DNA of 64,000 nucleotides from JAJXZJ01 sp050012855 (GTDB taxonomy: Bacteria; Verrucomicrobiota; Verrucomicrobiia; Limisphaerales; J093). The notes beneath the pieces are model-generated. The model did not search any database and had not been told where the DNA came from. It saw nothing but the letters and a program-made list of their open reading frames with translations. The DNA is taken from positions 16,354 through 80,353 of the forward strand of contig JBEKGJ010000016.1 in assembly GCA_050012855.1 (NCBI GenBank), in the 5' to 3' direction. Below, one piece after another: positions 27,451-36,292 of the stretch. Every line of letters begins with the position of its first letter. Within the stretch, counting starts at the first letter, position 1. Both the position numbers and the translations under genes were made by a program.

Positions 27451-27672
27451 CATCCACCCAGCGAGGTCGGGCGGTCCTCACCCCTACCGCCGCGCCGTCA
27501 TGGGCGCAGCCAATGCCGCCCGCGCCGGGCAGGATCACTTTGGCTTTGGCTTCCGCACGCCGGGTTGTTTGCCGCGAAGGTGCGCCTCTTCTGGTGGACC
27601 GCCGACCGCGGGGCGGCGGTGAGCGCCGCGCTGAACAACCTCTGAGTCTTTAGGTCGGCCTGTCCGCCGTGG

Positions 27673-29577
27673 TCAGGGTTTTGAATTGGGGAAACATTTC
27701 TGCACGTGCGCCGCGTCGGGCAGGCGCGTGATCAAGCTGACGACCAGCATCGTCAGCGCCGACAACGGCAGACCGATGAACAACGAGTCCACCACCGGCC
27801 AGTTCGGCGCATCGGCGAAGAGGCTCTTGTTCACCAGTCCGATGATGGTGCATTCCGGCACTTTCACCAACGCCAGCCAGAACACCGTGACCGACGCGCC
27901 GACGATCATCGAGGCAATCGCGCCGGTCCGGGTGGCCCGCTTCCAGAACAGCCCGCCGACAAACGGCGGCAGGAACGTGGCGGCGCACATTCCGAAGAAG
28001 ATCGCCGTCGCCCGCGCAATGACGCTGACGAACACCTGTTCCTTCTTCGCGTAGTAGCCCAGCGCGACCGCCAGAAACAGCCCGACCAGGATCGCCGCGC
28101 GCACGATGTAGATGGTGCGCTTCGAGCCGGCCTCCTTGGAGGCGCCGGTCAGGCTTTCAAACACGTCGTGGCCCGCGGCGGTGCCGAGCGTGTGGAACTG
28201 GCTGGACAACGTGCTCATCGCCGCCGCCAGCAGCGTCAGCAGGAACAGCAATCCGAACCATTTCGGCATCGCCGTGGTGATGAACACCGGCACAATCTGG
28301 TCGGACACGCCCTTCGCGTAAACGATCGAGATGCTCCGACCTTGCACGATCTTGTCAGCCGGGGCTGGCTGCGTCTGGTCCAGGACGGCCGGCACCACCA
28401 CTCCTTCGCGCACGGTGCCGACCGCATTGGTGCTTTTGGCGACCGGGCCTTCCGGCGCGGCGGCGAGATAGTTGGTCAGCGTCCGGCCGTCCTTGCCCGT
28501 CTCCTTGATCGCGTCCATCCACGTGCCGGCCGCGTTTTGCTTCATGACCTGCAAGAGCACGTGCTTCTTCTCCGCACTGACGGTCTTGATGACGCGGCCC
28601 TGGAACAGCGGTCCGTGGTGCGCGAAGAACGCGTTCGACAGCGCTCCGGTCGTGAAGGCCACCCCGGTCATCATGAGGATGAAGACGCCGCCGGTGCCGA
28701 CGGCGCGGTTCAACTCGCGTTTGCTCCTCACCGTCATGAACCGGACGATCAACTGCGGCTGCGCCAACACGCCGATGCCGACGCCCATCACGATCGTCGA
28801 GACAATGATCCACCAGAGATTGTACTGCGTGGCGCCGAAGCCGAACTTCGGCATCGCCGTCCAGCCTTGATGCCCGATGGACGTCAACGTCGGCGGCGCC
28901 AGGTCCGCCAGGTCCGTCAACGCCTGGTGACCGGCGGTGACCCCGCCGACTTTGGCATAAGTGTAGAACAGCAGAACCCCCATCCCGACGAACATGATCA
29001 CGCCCTGCATGGCGTCGGTGTACATCACACCCTTCAAGCCGCCGTAAAACACGTACGCCGCCGTGATCACCGCGAACAGCAGCAGTGCCGTGTTGTAATC
29101 CAGGCTGAACCCGGTGGCGATGAACTCGGTCCCGCCGATCAACACCGCCGCGCCGTACAAGGGCATGAACAGCGCGATCATCGCCCCCGCCATCACCTGG
29201 ATGAACCGGCTCTGGTACCGGTGGCCCAGCAGTTCCGGGAACGTGTGCGCGTCGAGGCGATGTCCCAGCCGCCGGGTCGGTTCGCCGAGGAAGATGAACG
29301 CGATGAAAATGCCGATGAAGATGTTGCAGAACGTCAGCCACAACAAACTCATCCCAAACATCCCCGCCACGCCGCCGAACCCGACGATCGCGCTCGTCGA
29401 GATAAACGTCGCCCCGTAGCTCAAGGCCATGATGACCGGGTGCGCCGTGCGCCCGGCCAGCAGATAGTCGGTCGTCGTTTTCGTCCCCCGGTAGCCGAGC
29501 CAGCCGAGATACCCGGTCAGGAACAGGTAAATCAGCACGACGCTGATATCCGCAAAACCGATCTGTGCCAACATCAT
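27673..29577 (-). CDS. Sodium:solute symporter family protein
   Basis: A 634-residue SSS-family transporter with about 13 helices: DISVVLIYLFLTGYLGWLGYRGTKTTTDYLLAGRTAHP at the N terminus, GFGGVAGMFGMSLLWLTFCNIF, and near the middle an insertion of about 100 soluble residues (roughly 330-440). AAAMSTLSSQFHTLGTAAGHDVF is the conserved late helix segment. The start at 29577 is supported by GAGGAG six bases upstream; a second ATG follows directly. A 56-residue single-helix partner gene lies 17 bases upstream in the same operon. The solute is unknown; the soluble insertion is characteristic of the subgroup that has such partners. Confidence 0.85.
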   Translation of the reverse strand: MMLAQIGFADISVVLIYLFLTGYLGWLGYRGTKTTTDYLLAGRTAHPVIMALSYGATFISTSAIVGFGGVAGMFGMSLLWLTFCNIFIGIFIAFIFLGEPTRRLGHRLDAHTFPELLGHRYQSRFIQVMAGAMIALFMPLYGAAVLIGGTEFIATGFSLDYNTALLLFAVITAAYVFYGGLKGVMYTDAMQGVIMFVGMGVLLFYTYAKVGGVTAGHQALTDLADLAPPTLTSIGHQGWTAMPKFGFGATQYNLWWIIVSTIVMGVGIGVLAQPQLIVRFMTVRSKRELNRAVGTGGVFILMMTGVAFTTGALSNAFFAHHGPLFQGRVIKTVSAEKKHVLLQVMKQNAAGTWMDAIKETGKDGRTLTNYLAAAPEGPVAKSTNAVGTVREGVVVPAVLDQTQPAPADKIVQGRSISIVYAKGVSDQIVPVFITTAMPKWFGLLFLLTLLAAAMSTLSSQFHTLGTAAGHDVFESLTGASKEAGSKRTIYIVRAAILVGLFLAVALGYYAKKEQVFVSVIARATAIFFGMCAATFLPPFVGGLFWKRATRTGAIASMIVGASVTVFWLALVKVPECTIIGLVNKSLFADAPNWPVVDSLFIGLPLSALTMLVVSLITRLPDAAHVQKCFPNSKP

Positions 29578-29594
29578 GGTGGTCTCCTCGCGGT

Positions 29595-29765
29595 TTAGAG
29601 TTCCTCCTCGACCTTGTCCTCGTCCTTCGCCCACTTCACATCGTCAGGCTCGACGGCTTCACCCCCCTTGTTCCAGTTAAGCCACGCATACACCACACAC
29701 AGCAACGTGCTGGCGATGCACAGCAGATACGCCAGGGCCACGATCGGATCTTGAATGCCCAACAT
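29595..29765 (-). CDS. Symporter small accessory protein
   Basis: A 56-residue protein: MLGIQDPIVALAYLLCIAST begins a single transmembrane helix (about 7-28), then WLNWNKGGEAVEPDDVKWA and a charged tail. It is placed directly before an SSS transporter, and the MLGxxDPxVALAYLLCIxSTLLCVVY pattern is that of the small accessory subunits found with such symporters. A GGAGG ribosome site lies 7 bases before the ATG. The frame continues well upstream, but that sequence is the remnant of an unrelated gene. Confidence 0.75.
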   Translation of the reverse strand: MLGIQDPIVALAYLLCIASTLLCVVYAWLNWNKGGEAVEPDDVKWAKDEDKVEEEL

Positions 29766-29846
29766 CTCACACCTCCGGGGTTGTACGGTTTTGTTTCTCT
29801 CCCAACAAACTGGTCGGCCGCGCCGGCCCGCGCGACCGCCGCGCGC

Positions 29847-29966
29847 ACCGCGGGTGGTCCGGCACAGCAAGTCGTCGTACCGGGCACGGCCGAGATACTC
29901 GACGTGGGCTTCCGCCCGGGGCAGCAGCAAACCGCGCTGCTCGATTTTGACATAGAGGGACAGCGC
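29847..29966 (-). pseudogene. Fragment of a YbgC-like acyl-CoA thioesterase (hotdog fold)
   Basis: In frame with the small symporter protein but upstream of its start, the minus strand reads LSLYVKIEQRGLLLPRAEAHVEYLGRARYDDLLCRTT. This matches the central part of 4-hydroxybenzoyl-CoA/YbgC thioesterases (EEGYFLPVVEAHxxYLxPARYDDxLxxRT). Neither the N-terminal active-site block nor the second half is present; both sides run into non-coding sequence. The remnant is a gene relic of about 40 codons. Confidence 0.5.
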
Positions 29967-30423
29967 CGGCCCGCAACCGTTCAGTGCGGCTGCAGTCAAA
30001 CCGTTCGCGCGTGCGCGAGTTGCGAAACCCGCCCATTGCATCGGCTTCGCGGCAACGCCCGCAGAACTCAATGACGTTCGCTCCCAGCGCCATACTTTGG
30101 TGATGGTGGGTTACCTATCAAACTGCCGTGAAAATGCAAGCCTTGGTTTGGTTGGTCACCTTTCACCTCGCACCGTCTTGGGCTGGGGTGCCTTCGGAAC
30201 GCGAACCACAATCGCCGCTCCAATGCACCCCAAAAGAAAAGGGAATGCCGCACACGCCATGGACTCTGAACCACCGTGCGGAATCGCTGCCGGTTTCCCG
30301 CCGAACACCACCCCCAACACCCCGTGCATTCAGTCCCTACGCCAAGCCCGGACCATCGGCGGATGAGCCGCCGTGGTCGCCGGCTCGTTGTTCCGGTTCG
30401 GCTTCGGGCAAGTCCGGCGTCCG
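29967..30423. other. Intergenic space, no gene seen
   Basis: About 460 bases between the thioesterase relic and the threonine aldolase stop. No open frame reads like a protein and no strong hairpin or tRNA-like fold is visible. Base composition is slightly less GC-rich around 30100-30250. Confidence 0.4.
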
Positions 30424-31521
30424 CTAGTGCAGCTTTCGGCTGGTGATCCCGCTGGTGTCAACCCGCCGCGGCGCCTCGACCAGCAGACGCTTGGTGTCGG
30501 CCACAAACCGCCGCACGTCGTCCTCGGACGTGTCCCAGGCGCACATGAGCCGGACGCCGCCCTGCCCGATGAACGTGTAGAATTTCCATCCGGCGGCGCG
30601 CAGGGCCACGATCAGGAACGGCGGCAATTCGGCGAACACCGAGTTGGCCTGGCGCGGGAACAGGATTTTGATCTCCGGAATGCGCGCCAGTTCGTCGTGC
30701 AACTTTTGCGCCATGGCGTTGGCGTGGGCCGCGTGCCGCAGCCAGGCGCCGTCCTGCAGCATCCCCACCCACGGGGCGGCCATGAACCGCATCTTCGAGC
30801 CAAGCTGGCCCGCCTGCTTGCAGCGGTAGTCGAACTCGGCCGCCAGTTCGCGGTTGAAGAACACCACCGCGTCGCCCACGTGCGAGCCGTTCTTCGTGCC
30901 GCCAAAACACAACACGTCCACGCCCGCCTGCCAGGTGATCTCCTTGGGCCGCACGCCGAGCGAGGCCACGGCGTTGGCAAACCGCGCGCCGTCCATGTGC
31001 AGCTTCAGTCCGAACTGCCGCGTTTTGGCCCAGATCGCCTTCAATTCCTCGACCGTGTAAACGGTGCCGATTTCGGTGGCCTGAGTGACGCTCACGGCCC
31101 GCGGCTTCGGATAATGGATGTCGGTGCGCTTGGTCACCATCCGCTCGATGCCGGCGGGATCAATCTTGCCAGACACACCGGGAATCTGGAGCACCTTCAT
31201 CCCGTTCGAGAAAAACTCCGGCGCGCCGCACTCGTCCGTCTCCACGTGCGCGATTTCGTGACAAAGAATGCTGTGGTAGGACTGGCCGAGCGAGGCGAGC
31301 GAAAGCGAGTTCGCCGCCGTGCCGTTGAAGACGAAAAACACCTCGCACTCCATCTCGAACACCTCGCGGATCAGGTCCGCAGCGCGGGCGGTCCAGGGGT
31401 CGTCGCCGTAGCCGACCGCATGACCGTGGTTGGCTTCTTCGAGGGCGGTCCAGGCTTCGGGACAAATGCCGGCGTAATTGTCGCTGGCGAAATGCCGACG
31501 GATTTCCAATTCGTTGCTCAT
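30424..31521 (-). CDS. Threonine aldolase family (PLP) protein
   Basis: A 365-residue fold-type I PLP enzyme of the low-specificity L-threonine aldolase / beta-eliminating lyase family, cleaving threonine or allo-threonine to glycine and acetaldehyde. Motifs: RRHFASDNYAGICPEAWTAL, VFFVFNGTAANSLSL, HMDGARFANAVASLG and the Schiff-base lysine in VDVLCFGGTKNGSHVGDAVVFF. The ATG at 31521 starts the family homology; the frame is open for another 200 codons upstream, but those codons encode the direct repeats of this region. Length is normal. Not clearly linked to its neighbours. Confidence 0.88.
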   Translation of the reverse strand: MSNELEIRRHFASDNYAGICPEAWTALEEANHGHAVGYGDDPWTARAADLIREVFEMECEVFFVFNGTAANSLSLASLGQSYHSILCHEIAHVETDECGAPEFFSNGMKVLQIPGVSGKIDPAGIERMVTKRTDIHYPKPRAVSVTQATEIGTVYTVEELKAIWAKTRQFGLKLHMDGARFANAVASLGVRPKEITWQAGVDVLCFGGTKNGSHVGDAVVFFNRELAAEFDYRCKQAGQLGSKMRFMAAPWVGMLQDGAWLRHAAHANAMAQKLHDELARIPEIKILFPRQANSVFAELPPFLIVALRAAGWKFYTFIGQGGVRLMCAWDTSEDDVRRFVADTKRLLVEAPRRVDTSGITSRKLH

Positions 31522-31642
31522 GGTATCAACGTGCAAAAACGGGCGCCAGTTTGCGCCGTCGGCGCCGGCCTGGCCAGCAATTTGCACCCGCGGCCAGGCG
31601 TGCGAATTGCCACTCGTCCGCCGCCCGAAGCACCTCCAAGGT

Positions 31643-31740
31643 GGTGGGTCGTGGACCGCTGGGCCTGCCTGTGCGGATCGGCATCTGCCTGTGTGGCCGC
31701 AGACAGGCGCAGACAGGCCGCGACCTCCCCCGGCCGCCCA
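31643..31740. repeat. Direct repeat copy A of a 98-bp hairpin element
   Basis: This 98-base element begins GGTGGGTCGTGGACCGCTGG and contains the near-palindrome GCCTGTGTGGCCGCAGACAG. A second, almost identical copy lies 308 bases away at 31951-32048. The whole 31522-32155 space has no gene; besides the two copies it holds a GGGGCGC...GCGCCCC hairpin at about 31914-31940. Confidence 0.75.
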
Positions 31741-31950
31741 ACGCACTGTGTTTTCGCGGGTTTGGCCTGTTTGGCGGGCAAGACGATTCAGGCGGCGGAT
31801 CGGCCAGCCTGGTAGGGCCGTACTGCGTCGCGGCCCAAACTCCGAATCGGCTGCGCCCGGACTCATCGGCGAGCCCACGCTACGCGGACAACGGGCAGCA
31901 CCCCAAGTCAAGATGGGGCGCCGACGCAGCAGCGCCCCCGGCGCGGCGTA

Positions 31951-32048
31951 GGTGGGTCGTGGACCGCTGGGCCCTGCCTGTGCGGATCGGCATCTGCCTG
32001 TGCGGCCGCAGACAGGCGCAGACAGGCCACGACCTCCACGGCCGCCCA
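31951..32048. repeat. Direct repeat copy B of the 98-bp hairpin element
   Basis: It matches copy A (31643-31740) along its full length with only a few substitutions; the palindrome here is GCCTGTGCGGCCGCAGACAG. A shorter version of the first 22 bases is at 6053-6074 and a diverged one at 54792. The element therefore looks like a dispersed, non-coding repeat of this genome. Confidence 0.75.
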
Positions 32049-32155
32049 GCGGTCGGCCGGCCACCAGGCAGAACAGGTGCGAAGGGCTCCGCCGCCGCCC
32101 GACGGCGCCGCGTTCGGTGATTGGCAATCGCTCATGCCACCGGCAGGCTCACGCC

Positions 32156-32764
32156 ATGCATCAAGCCGGTTATCGCCAGGCCATCGAGGACCACATCCGC
32201 GCTCACGCGCAGCCGCCGGACAAGTTCAGCCACCAGCCGCGGCTTTATCGGCTTGCCCGCGGGCTCGCCGAAGGCCGGCCATACGACGACGACGTGCTGC
32301 ACGCGGCGGCCTGGATGCACGACTTGGGAGTGTTTGTCGGCCATCGGCCGGAGGACCCCGCTCAACTCGCTGTCTGGGACCACATCGCCTACGCGACGAG
32401 AGCGGTGCCGCCGATGCTGCGGGAACTTGGATTCCCCGCCGAAAAGATCTCCGCCGTCCTCGAGGCCATCCGCACGCACCTGCCGTCAGGACAGCCGACG
32501 ACCTTCGAAGGCACGCTCTTGCGCGACGCCGACCTCCTGGAGCAATTAGGCGCCATCGGGATTCTCCGCGTGGTCAGCAAGGTGGGCCGGGACACGCGGT
32601 TCGCGCGCTTCAACGATGCGTTGCGCGTGCTGCGCCAGAACGCGGAGGAATTGCCCGCGCGGCTGGAACTGGACACCGCCCGCCGGCTCGCCGGCCCGCG
32701 TGTGGCCACCTTGCGCGCGTTCCTGGCCGTGGCCGAAACCGAGGCGGCCGGCAGTGAACTCTAG
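32156..32764 (+). CDS. HD domain-containing phosphohydrolase
   Basis: A 202-residue HD-superfamily protein. The metal ligands read H in QPRLYRLARGLA-type helix context (KFSHQPRLY), HD in AAAWMHDLGVFVGH, a histidine in IRTHLPSG and the aspartate in LLRDADLLEQLG. This is the arrangement of small metal-dependent phosphohydrolases acting on nucleotides or related phosphates. The frame is open upstream, but the ATG at 32156 is the first that starts homology-like sequence. It converges on the isomerase gene. Substrate unknown. Confidence 0.8.
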   Translation: MHQAGYRQAIEDHIRAHAQPPDKFSHQPRLYRLARGLAEGRPYDDDVLHAAAWMHDLGVFVGHRPEDPAQLAVWDHIAYATRAVPPMLRELGFPAEKISAVLEAIRTHLPSGQPTTFEGTLLRDADLLEQLGAIGILRVVSKVGRDTRFARFNDALRVLRQNAEELPARLELDTARRLAGPRVATLRAFLAVAETEAAGSEL

Positions 32765-32782
32765 CCGGCCGCCGATGAGCGC

Positions 32783-33679
32783 CTACATCGCCAGGATGCG
32801 ATCCAGCTTCTCCGCGATCTGCCGCAACCGGGCGGCGGGCTCGACGTTGGGCGGCGTGTAGGCCGGCTCCGCGATCGCCCATCCGGTGTAACCGATATCG
32901 TCGAGCGCCTTCATGACGGCCGGCCAGTCGTTGTCGCCGTCCAGGTAATCCGCGTTGAAGCCCGCCCACAGTCCTTCCTTCTCCATTTTCTTTTTGCTGA
33001 ATTCCTTGAAGTGAAGGTCTTTGATGCTCTTGCCGAGAATGTGAATCCATTGGTCGGCCCAGCCATACCGGCCGACGTTGCCGATGTCGAACCACCAGCC
33101 GACGGCCTGGCTGTTGAACTCATCCACGTACCGTTTGGCCTCAAGCGGACTGAGGATGAAATTGTTCCAGACGTTCTCGAAGGCGATTCGGACGCCCAGT
33201 TCCTCGGCCAGCGGGATGGCCTTGCGGATTTCCGTCTGCGAACGCTGATAAGCGTCGGCGTAGCTCACCTTTTCGTTCACGCTGCCAGGCACAAACAGCA
33301 CCGACTCGGCGCCGTAGGCCTTGGCGTCGCGCAGGGCCTGTTTCAGACCCTCGAGCCCGGCGGCGCGCACCGCCGGATCGGGATCGCTCAACGGTTTGCC
33401 CCAGTGGACCGAATCGCAGACGCTCGGGATGAGTACGCCCGTGGCGTCCCGCGCCTTGAGCAGCTCGGCCTGGTTCATGTGGCTGTCGGCCTGGATGCCG
33501 TCCAGCCCGGCGTCCTTGGCCATCTGGAATTTCTCCATGATGGTGCCCTTGCCGCCCACCCCGCCCCACATGATGCCCTTCTTCAACGGGCGTTTGGCGG
33601 CGGCGAAAGCGGCGGGGGCGAGCGTGGTGGCGGCCGCGGCGAGAGTGGCGGCCTTCAGAAAATCGCGACGGTGATTCAT
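32783..33679 (-). CDS. Sugar phosphate isomerase/epimerase family protein, Tat-exported
   Basis: A 298-residue xylose-isomerase-like TIM barrel. The twin-arginine leader is NHRRDFLKAATLAAAATTLAPAAFA, so the enzyme is probably periplasmic. Barrel motifs include DGIQADSHMN, VRIAFENVWNNFILSP, WWFDIGNVGRYG, IHILGKSIKDLHFKEFSKKK and GWAIAEPAYTP with metal-binding acidic and histidine residues. It lies 37 bases downstream of a Tat-exported Gfo/Idh/MocA oxidoreductase on the same strand; this pair recurs later in the window (46.3-50.3 kb). It likely acts on an oxidised sugar made by the oxidoreductase. Confidence 0.87.
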   Translation of the reverse strand: MNHRRDFLKAATLAAAATTLAPAAFAAAKRPLKKGIMWGGVGGKGTIMEKFQMAKDAGLDGIQADSHMNQAELLKARDATGVLIPSVCDSVHWGKPLSDPDPAVRAAGLEGLKQALRDAKAYGAESVLFVPGSVNEKVSYADAYQRSQTEIRKAIPLAEELGVRIAFENVWNNFILSPLEAKRYVDEFNSQAVGWWFDIGNVGRYGWADQWIHILGKSIKDLHFKEFSKKKMEKEGLWAGFNADYLDGDNDWPAVMKALDDIGYTGWAIAEPAYTPPNVEPAARLRQIAEKLDRILAM

Positions 33680-33716
33680 GATGTGTATGAGCGGGGGTTA
33701 AGGTGGCAGCCGTGGT

Positions 33717-35033
33717 TCAAACGAACTTGACCCGGCCCGGCATGGCCATCGGGCGGATGGGCAGCGAGCCGTCCCACTTGAGATCGTCGGGTACGAACTT
33801 GTCTTCGGACTTCAGGATCTGTTCCCAGGTAATCTCGGCGCCGGTGTAGGCGGCGGTGCGACCCAGCAGCGCCATGAGCGTGCTGTTGGCCATCCAGACG
33901 CCGTCGTTTTTCACCTCGCCGCTGCGGATCGAAGCGAAAAGTTCGTTGTGTTCGGTCTGGTACATCTTCGCGCCGGGATTCGGCCCTTTGTAGCGCCACG
34001 GCTTGGCGCCGCGGATGGTGGGCGCATTCCAGCCGCCGTTGCCAACGCCGGTCGAGCCGATCACGTAATCCGAATTGTCGCTGTGGCAATTGCTGATCTG
34101 CCGCTGGGCCATGAAGGTCCGCGTCCCGTTCTCGTACTCGAAGAAAATGTCAATGTGGTCGAAAATGTTGCCCTCGTTGTTGGGAATCTGCCGGCCGCCG
34201 GTGGCCACGGCCTTGATGGGCAGCGCGCCGTTCATCGCCCACGCGATCTTGTCAATGCTGTGGCAGGCCTGCTCGACCAGGCCGTCGCCCGACAGCCAGG
34301 TGAAATTGTACCAGTTGCGGAGCTGCCACTCGACGTCGCTGATTCCCGCGGGCCGCGCGCTGGCCGGCGGCATGGGTTTCACCGGCCCGGTGAGGTAGGT
34401 GGCATAAACGGCCCGCACCTCGCCAAGCTGGCCGTCGTGGATGCGCTGGTAGAACTCGCGACAGGCGTCGTCGTAGCGCCAGCAAAAACCGGCCACCAAG
34501 GCGAGCTTCTTTTCCTTTGCGGCGGCGGCCGAGGCCACCACGGAGCGAAGGCCGGACACATCCGTGGCCATCGGCTTCTCGCAGAAAATGTGCTTGCCCG
34601 CGTCCACCGCCGCCTTCAAGTGCAGCGGCCGGAACCCCGGCGGCGTGGCCAGCAACACCACGTCCACCCCGCTGGCCAGAACCTTCTGGTAGGCGTCGAG
34701 ACCGATGAAGGTCGTGTCGGGCGTGACGGCAACGCGTTCCTTGATGGCCGCCTCGTTCTTCAGCGCATTCAGGGCACCCTGCGCCTGCGCGGGGAAGATG
34801 TCTGCGACGGCGGTGAGCACGACGTTCTTGTCGGCGTTCAGCGCCTGGCTCGCTGCGCCGGTGCCGCGACCGCCACAGCCGATCAGGCCGATTTTGAGCG
34901 TGTCGGAGTTGGCGGCGAACGTCTTCGCGGGGAAGGCGAGGTTGGCGGCGAACACGCCACCGACGGCGGCGGTGGTGGAAACCTTGAGGAACTCGCGGCG
35001 GGTGGCGGCGCGGGGCGGTTGGTCAGTATTCAT
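33717..35033 (-). CDS. Gfo/Idh/MocA family oxidoreductase, Tat-exported
   Basis: A 438-residue NAD(P)-dependent oxidoreductase. The leader has the Tat motif ATRREFLKVSTTAAVGGVFA; the Rossmann glycine motif is KIGLIGCGGRGTG (about 47-59); the catalytic lysine is in IFCEKPMATD (about 149-158); the C-terminal domain follows. Tat export is expected because this family binds its nicotinamide cofactor in the cytoplasm, as with Zymomonas glucose-fructose oxidoreductase. It heads a two-gene unit with the isomerase. Sugar substrate unknown. Confidence 0.9.
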   Translation of the reverse strand: MNTDQPPRAATRREFLKVSTTAAVGGVFAANLAFPAKTFAANSDTLKIGLIGCGGRGTGAASQALNADKNVVLTAVADIFPAQAQGALNALKNEAAIKERVAVTPDTTFIGLDAYQKVLASGVDVVLLATPPGFRPLHLKAAVDAGKHIFCEKPMATDVSGLRSVVASAAAAKEKKLALVAGFCWRYDDACREFYQRIHDGQLGEVRAVYATYLTGPVKPMPPASARPAGISDVEWQLRNWYNFTWLSGDGLVEQACHSIDKIAWAMNGALPIKAVATGGRQIPNNEGNIFDHIDIFFEYENGTRTFMAQRQISNCHSDNSDYVIGSTGVGNGGWNAPTIRGAKPWRYKGPNPGAKMYQTEHNELFASIRSGEVKNDGVWMANSTLMALLGRTAAYTGAEITWEQILKSEDKFVPDDLKWDGSLPIRPMAMPGRVKFV

Positions 35034-35125
35034 CGGATTTCGGCTTGATGTTGGAGGGAGTTAAAGCCCGTCGCGCCCCAGCGTCAAGCTTGTGTCCGAT
35101 CAGACACGCCGTCAGGTGGCCAGTA

Positions 35126-35291
35126 AGGTGGTTTCCTGATCTGGTGAGGCGCTGACGAGTCGTTGGGGTTTACGTGGCTCAATCCGGCTCGCGGGGACGC
35201 CCGCACCGGTCTCAACTCTCAACTCACCACCCTCTCAACTTTCCTGCCGGCTCGCGAGGACTCTCGCCCCACCAGATCAGGATACTACCTT
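35126..35291. repeat. MITE-like element with 27-bp terminal inverted repeats
   Basis: The segments 35126-35152 (AAGGTGGTTTCCTGATCTGG...) and 35265-35291 are inverted repeats of 27 bases with three mismatches, spanning about 166 bases. The inside carries two GGCTCGCGRGGAC motifs. A related GGTGGGGCGAGCGTCCTCGC occurs at 61219. The element overlaps the last codons of the alcohol dehydrogenase at 35285 and has no ORF. Confidence 0.65.
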
Positions 35292-36292
35292 CCGTTCGCC
35301 GGACGGTTGGTTTCGCTCCGTAGTTCCATCGTTATGACTACTTTTCCTCGGGCGTGTCCTGTTTCCAGATACCGGATGGCCTCAGGGACATCGCTCAATG
35401 GGTAGCTGCGGTCGCTGACCGGAGTGACCTTGCCGGCTTCGAGGAACCCTCGCAGGACGATCAAGTCATCCTTGCTCCAATGCGCCATAAACGGGAGCAG
35501 CTTCTGACTGACGAACCGTGACCACACGACCGCTTTGAGCATACCCGTCAGCGGTCCCAGCCAGCGCCCCTTGTTCGGCCCTCCCACCAGCACGAGCGTC
35601 CCCTCGCGAGTCAGCGCGCGCCGGGTATCTGACAAGGAATGGTTCCCCACGCAATCGAGGATCAAGTCATACCGCTGCCCGCTCCTGGTTAAATCCTCGT
35701 GGGTGTAATCTATGACCTGGTTGGCGCCGATGGCCCGGACCATGTCCACATTCCGCGTGCTGCACACGCCGGTCACCTCCGCCCCGAACACCCTGGCAAT
35801 CTGCACTGCGAACGTCCCCACCCCGCCCGACGCGCCGTTGATCAAGACCCGTTGTCCGGGCTGAATCCGACCTTTGTCGCGGAGTCCCTGCAGGGCGGTC
35901 AATCCCGCCACCGGCACCGCCGCCGCCTGCTCGAACGTCACGCTCGCCGGCTTCAGCACCAGAGCGCTTTCGGAAGCACAGACATATTCGGCAAACGCTC
36001 CTTTGCACGCGCCGAAGACCGCGTCACCCGGTTGGGACTGCGTCACGTTCTTGCCGACCGCTTCAACCTGCCCGGCCACGTCAGAACCGAGACCCGTGGC
36101 CTTGGGCTTGCGCCACCCGGCTCGCAGGCGCATGACGTAGGGCGTGCCTCGCAAGTAGTGCCAGTCAAGCGGGTTCACGGATGCCGCCCGGACCCTTACC
36201 AGGGCCTCATCGTCCTTGGGGGTGGGTTTCGCGACCTCCGTGAGCTGAAGGACCTCCGGCGGTCCGTATTCTGCGTGGACGATTGCTTTCAT
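35285..36292 (-). CDS. Medium-chain NAD(P)-dependent alcohol dehydrogenase/quinone reductase
   Basis: A 335-residue MDR-family enzyme of the zinc-free quinone-oxidoreductase type. The GroES-like N-terminal half starts MKAIVHAEYGPPEVLQLTEV and has VRAASVNPLDWHYLRG and GLGSDVAGQVEAVG. The NADP-binding motif is VLINGASGGVGTFAVQIARVFGAEVTG, followed by NQVIDYTHEDL. The catalytic zinc cysteine of true alcohol dehydrogenases is absent. Its 3' end (LRSETNRPANGR) is encoded partly within the adjacent inverted-repeat element, which may have supplied a new C terminus. No operon partner. Confidence 0.88.
   Translation of the reverse strand: MKAIVHAEYGPPEVLQLTEVAKPTPKDDEALVRVRAASVNPLDWHYLRGTPYVMRLRAGWRKPKATGLGSDVAGQVEAVGKNVTQSQPGDAVFGACKGAFAEYVCASESALVLKPASVTFEQAAAVPVAGLTALQGLRDKGRIQPGQRVLINGASGGVGTFAVQIARVFGAEVTGVCSTRNVDMVRAIGANQVIDYTHEDLTRSGQRYDLILDCVGNHSLSDTRRALTREGTLVLVGGPNKGRWLGPLTGMLKAVVWSRFVSQKLLPFMAHWSKDDLIVLRGFLEAGKVTPVSDRSYPLSDVPEAIRYLETGHARGKVVITMELRSETNRPANGR

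Noticed and set aside
27451..27672. A short plus-strand reading GLFAAKVRLFWWTADRGAAVSAALNNL after the zincin
   Set aside because: It looks vaguely protein-like but has no start codon, no motif and only about 30 codons; not listed as a gene.
31643..32048. A CRISPR array
   Set aside because: There are only two copies of 98 bases with a 210-base interval, no regular spacers and no cas genes anywhere in the window.
30424..32127. A 567-residue threonine aldolase with a 200-residue N-terminal extension
   Set aside because: The extension is translated from the two 98-bp non-coding repeats; the enzyme begins at 31521.
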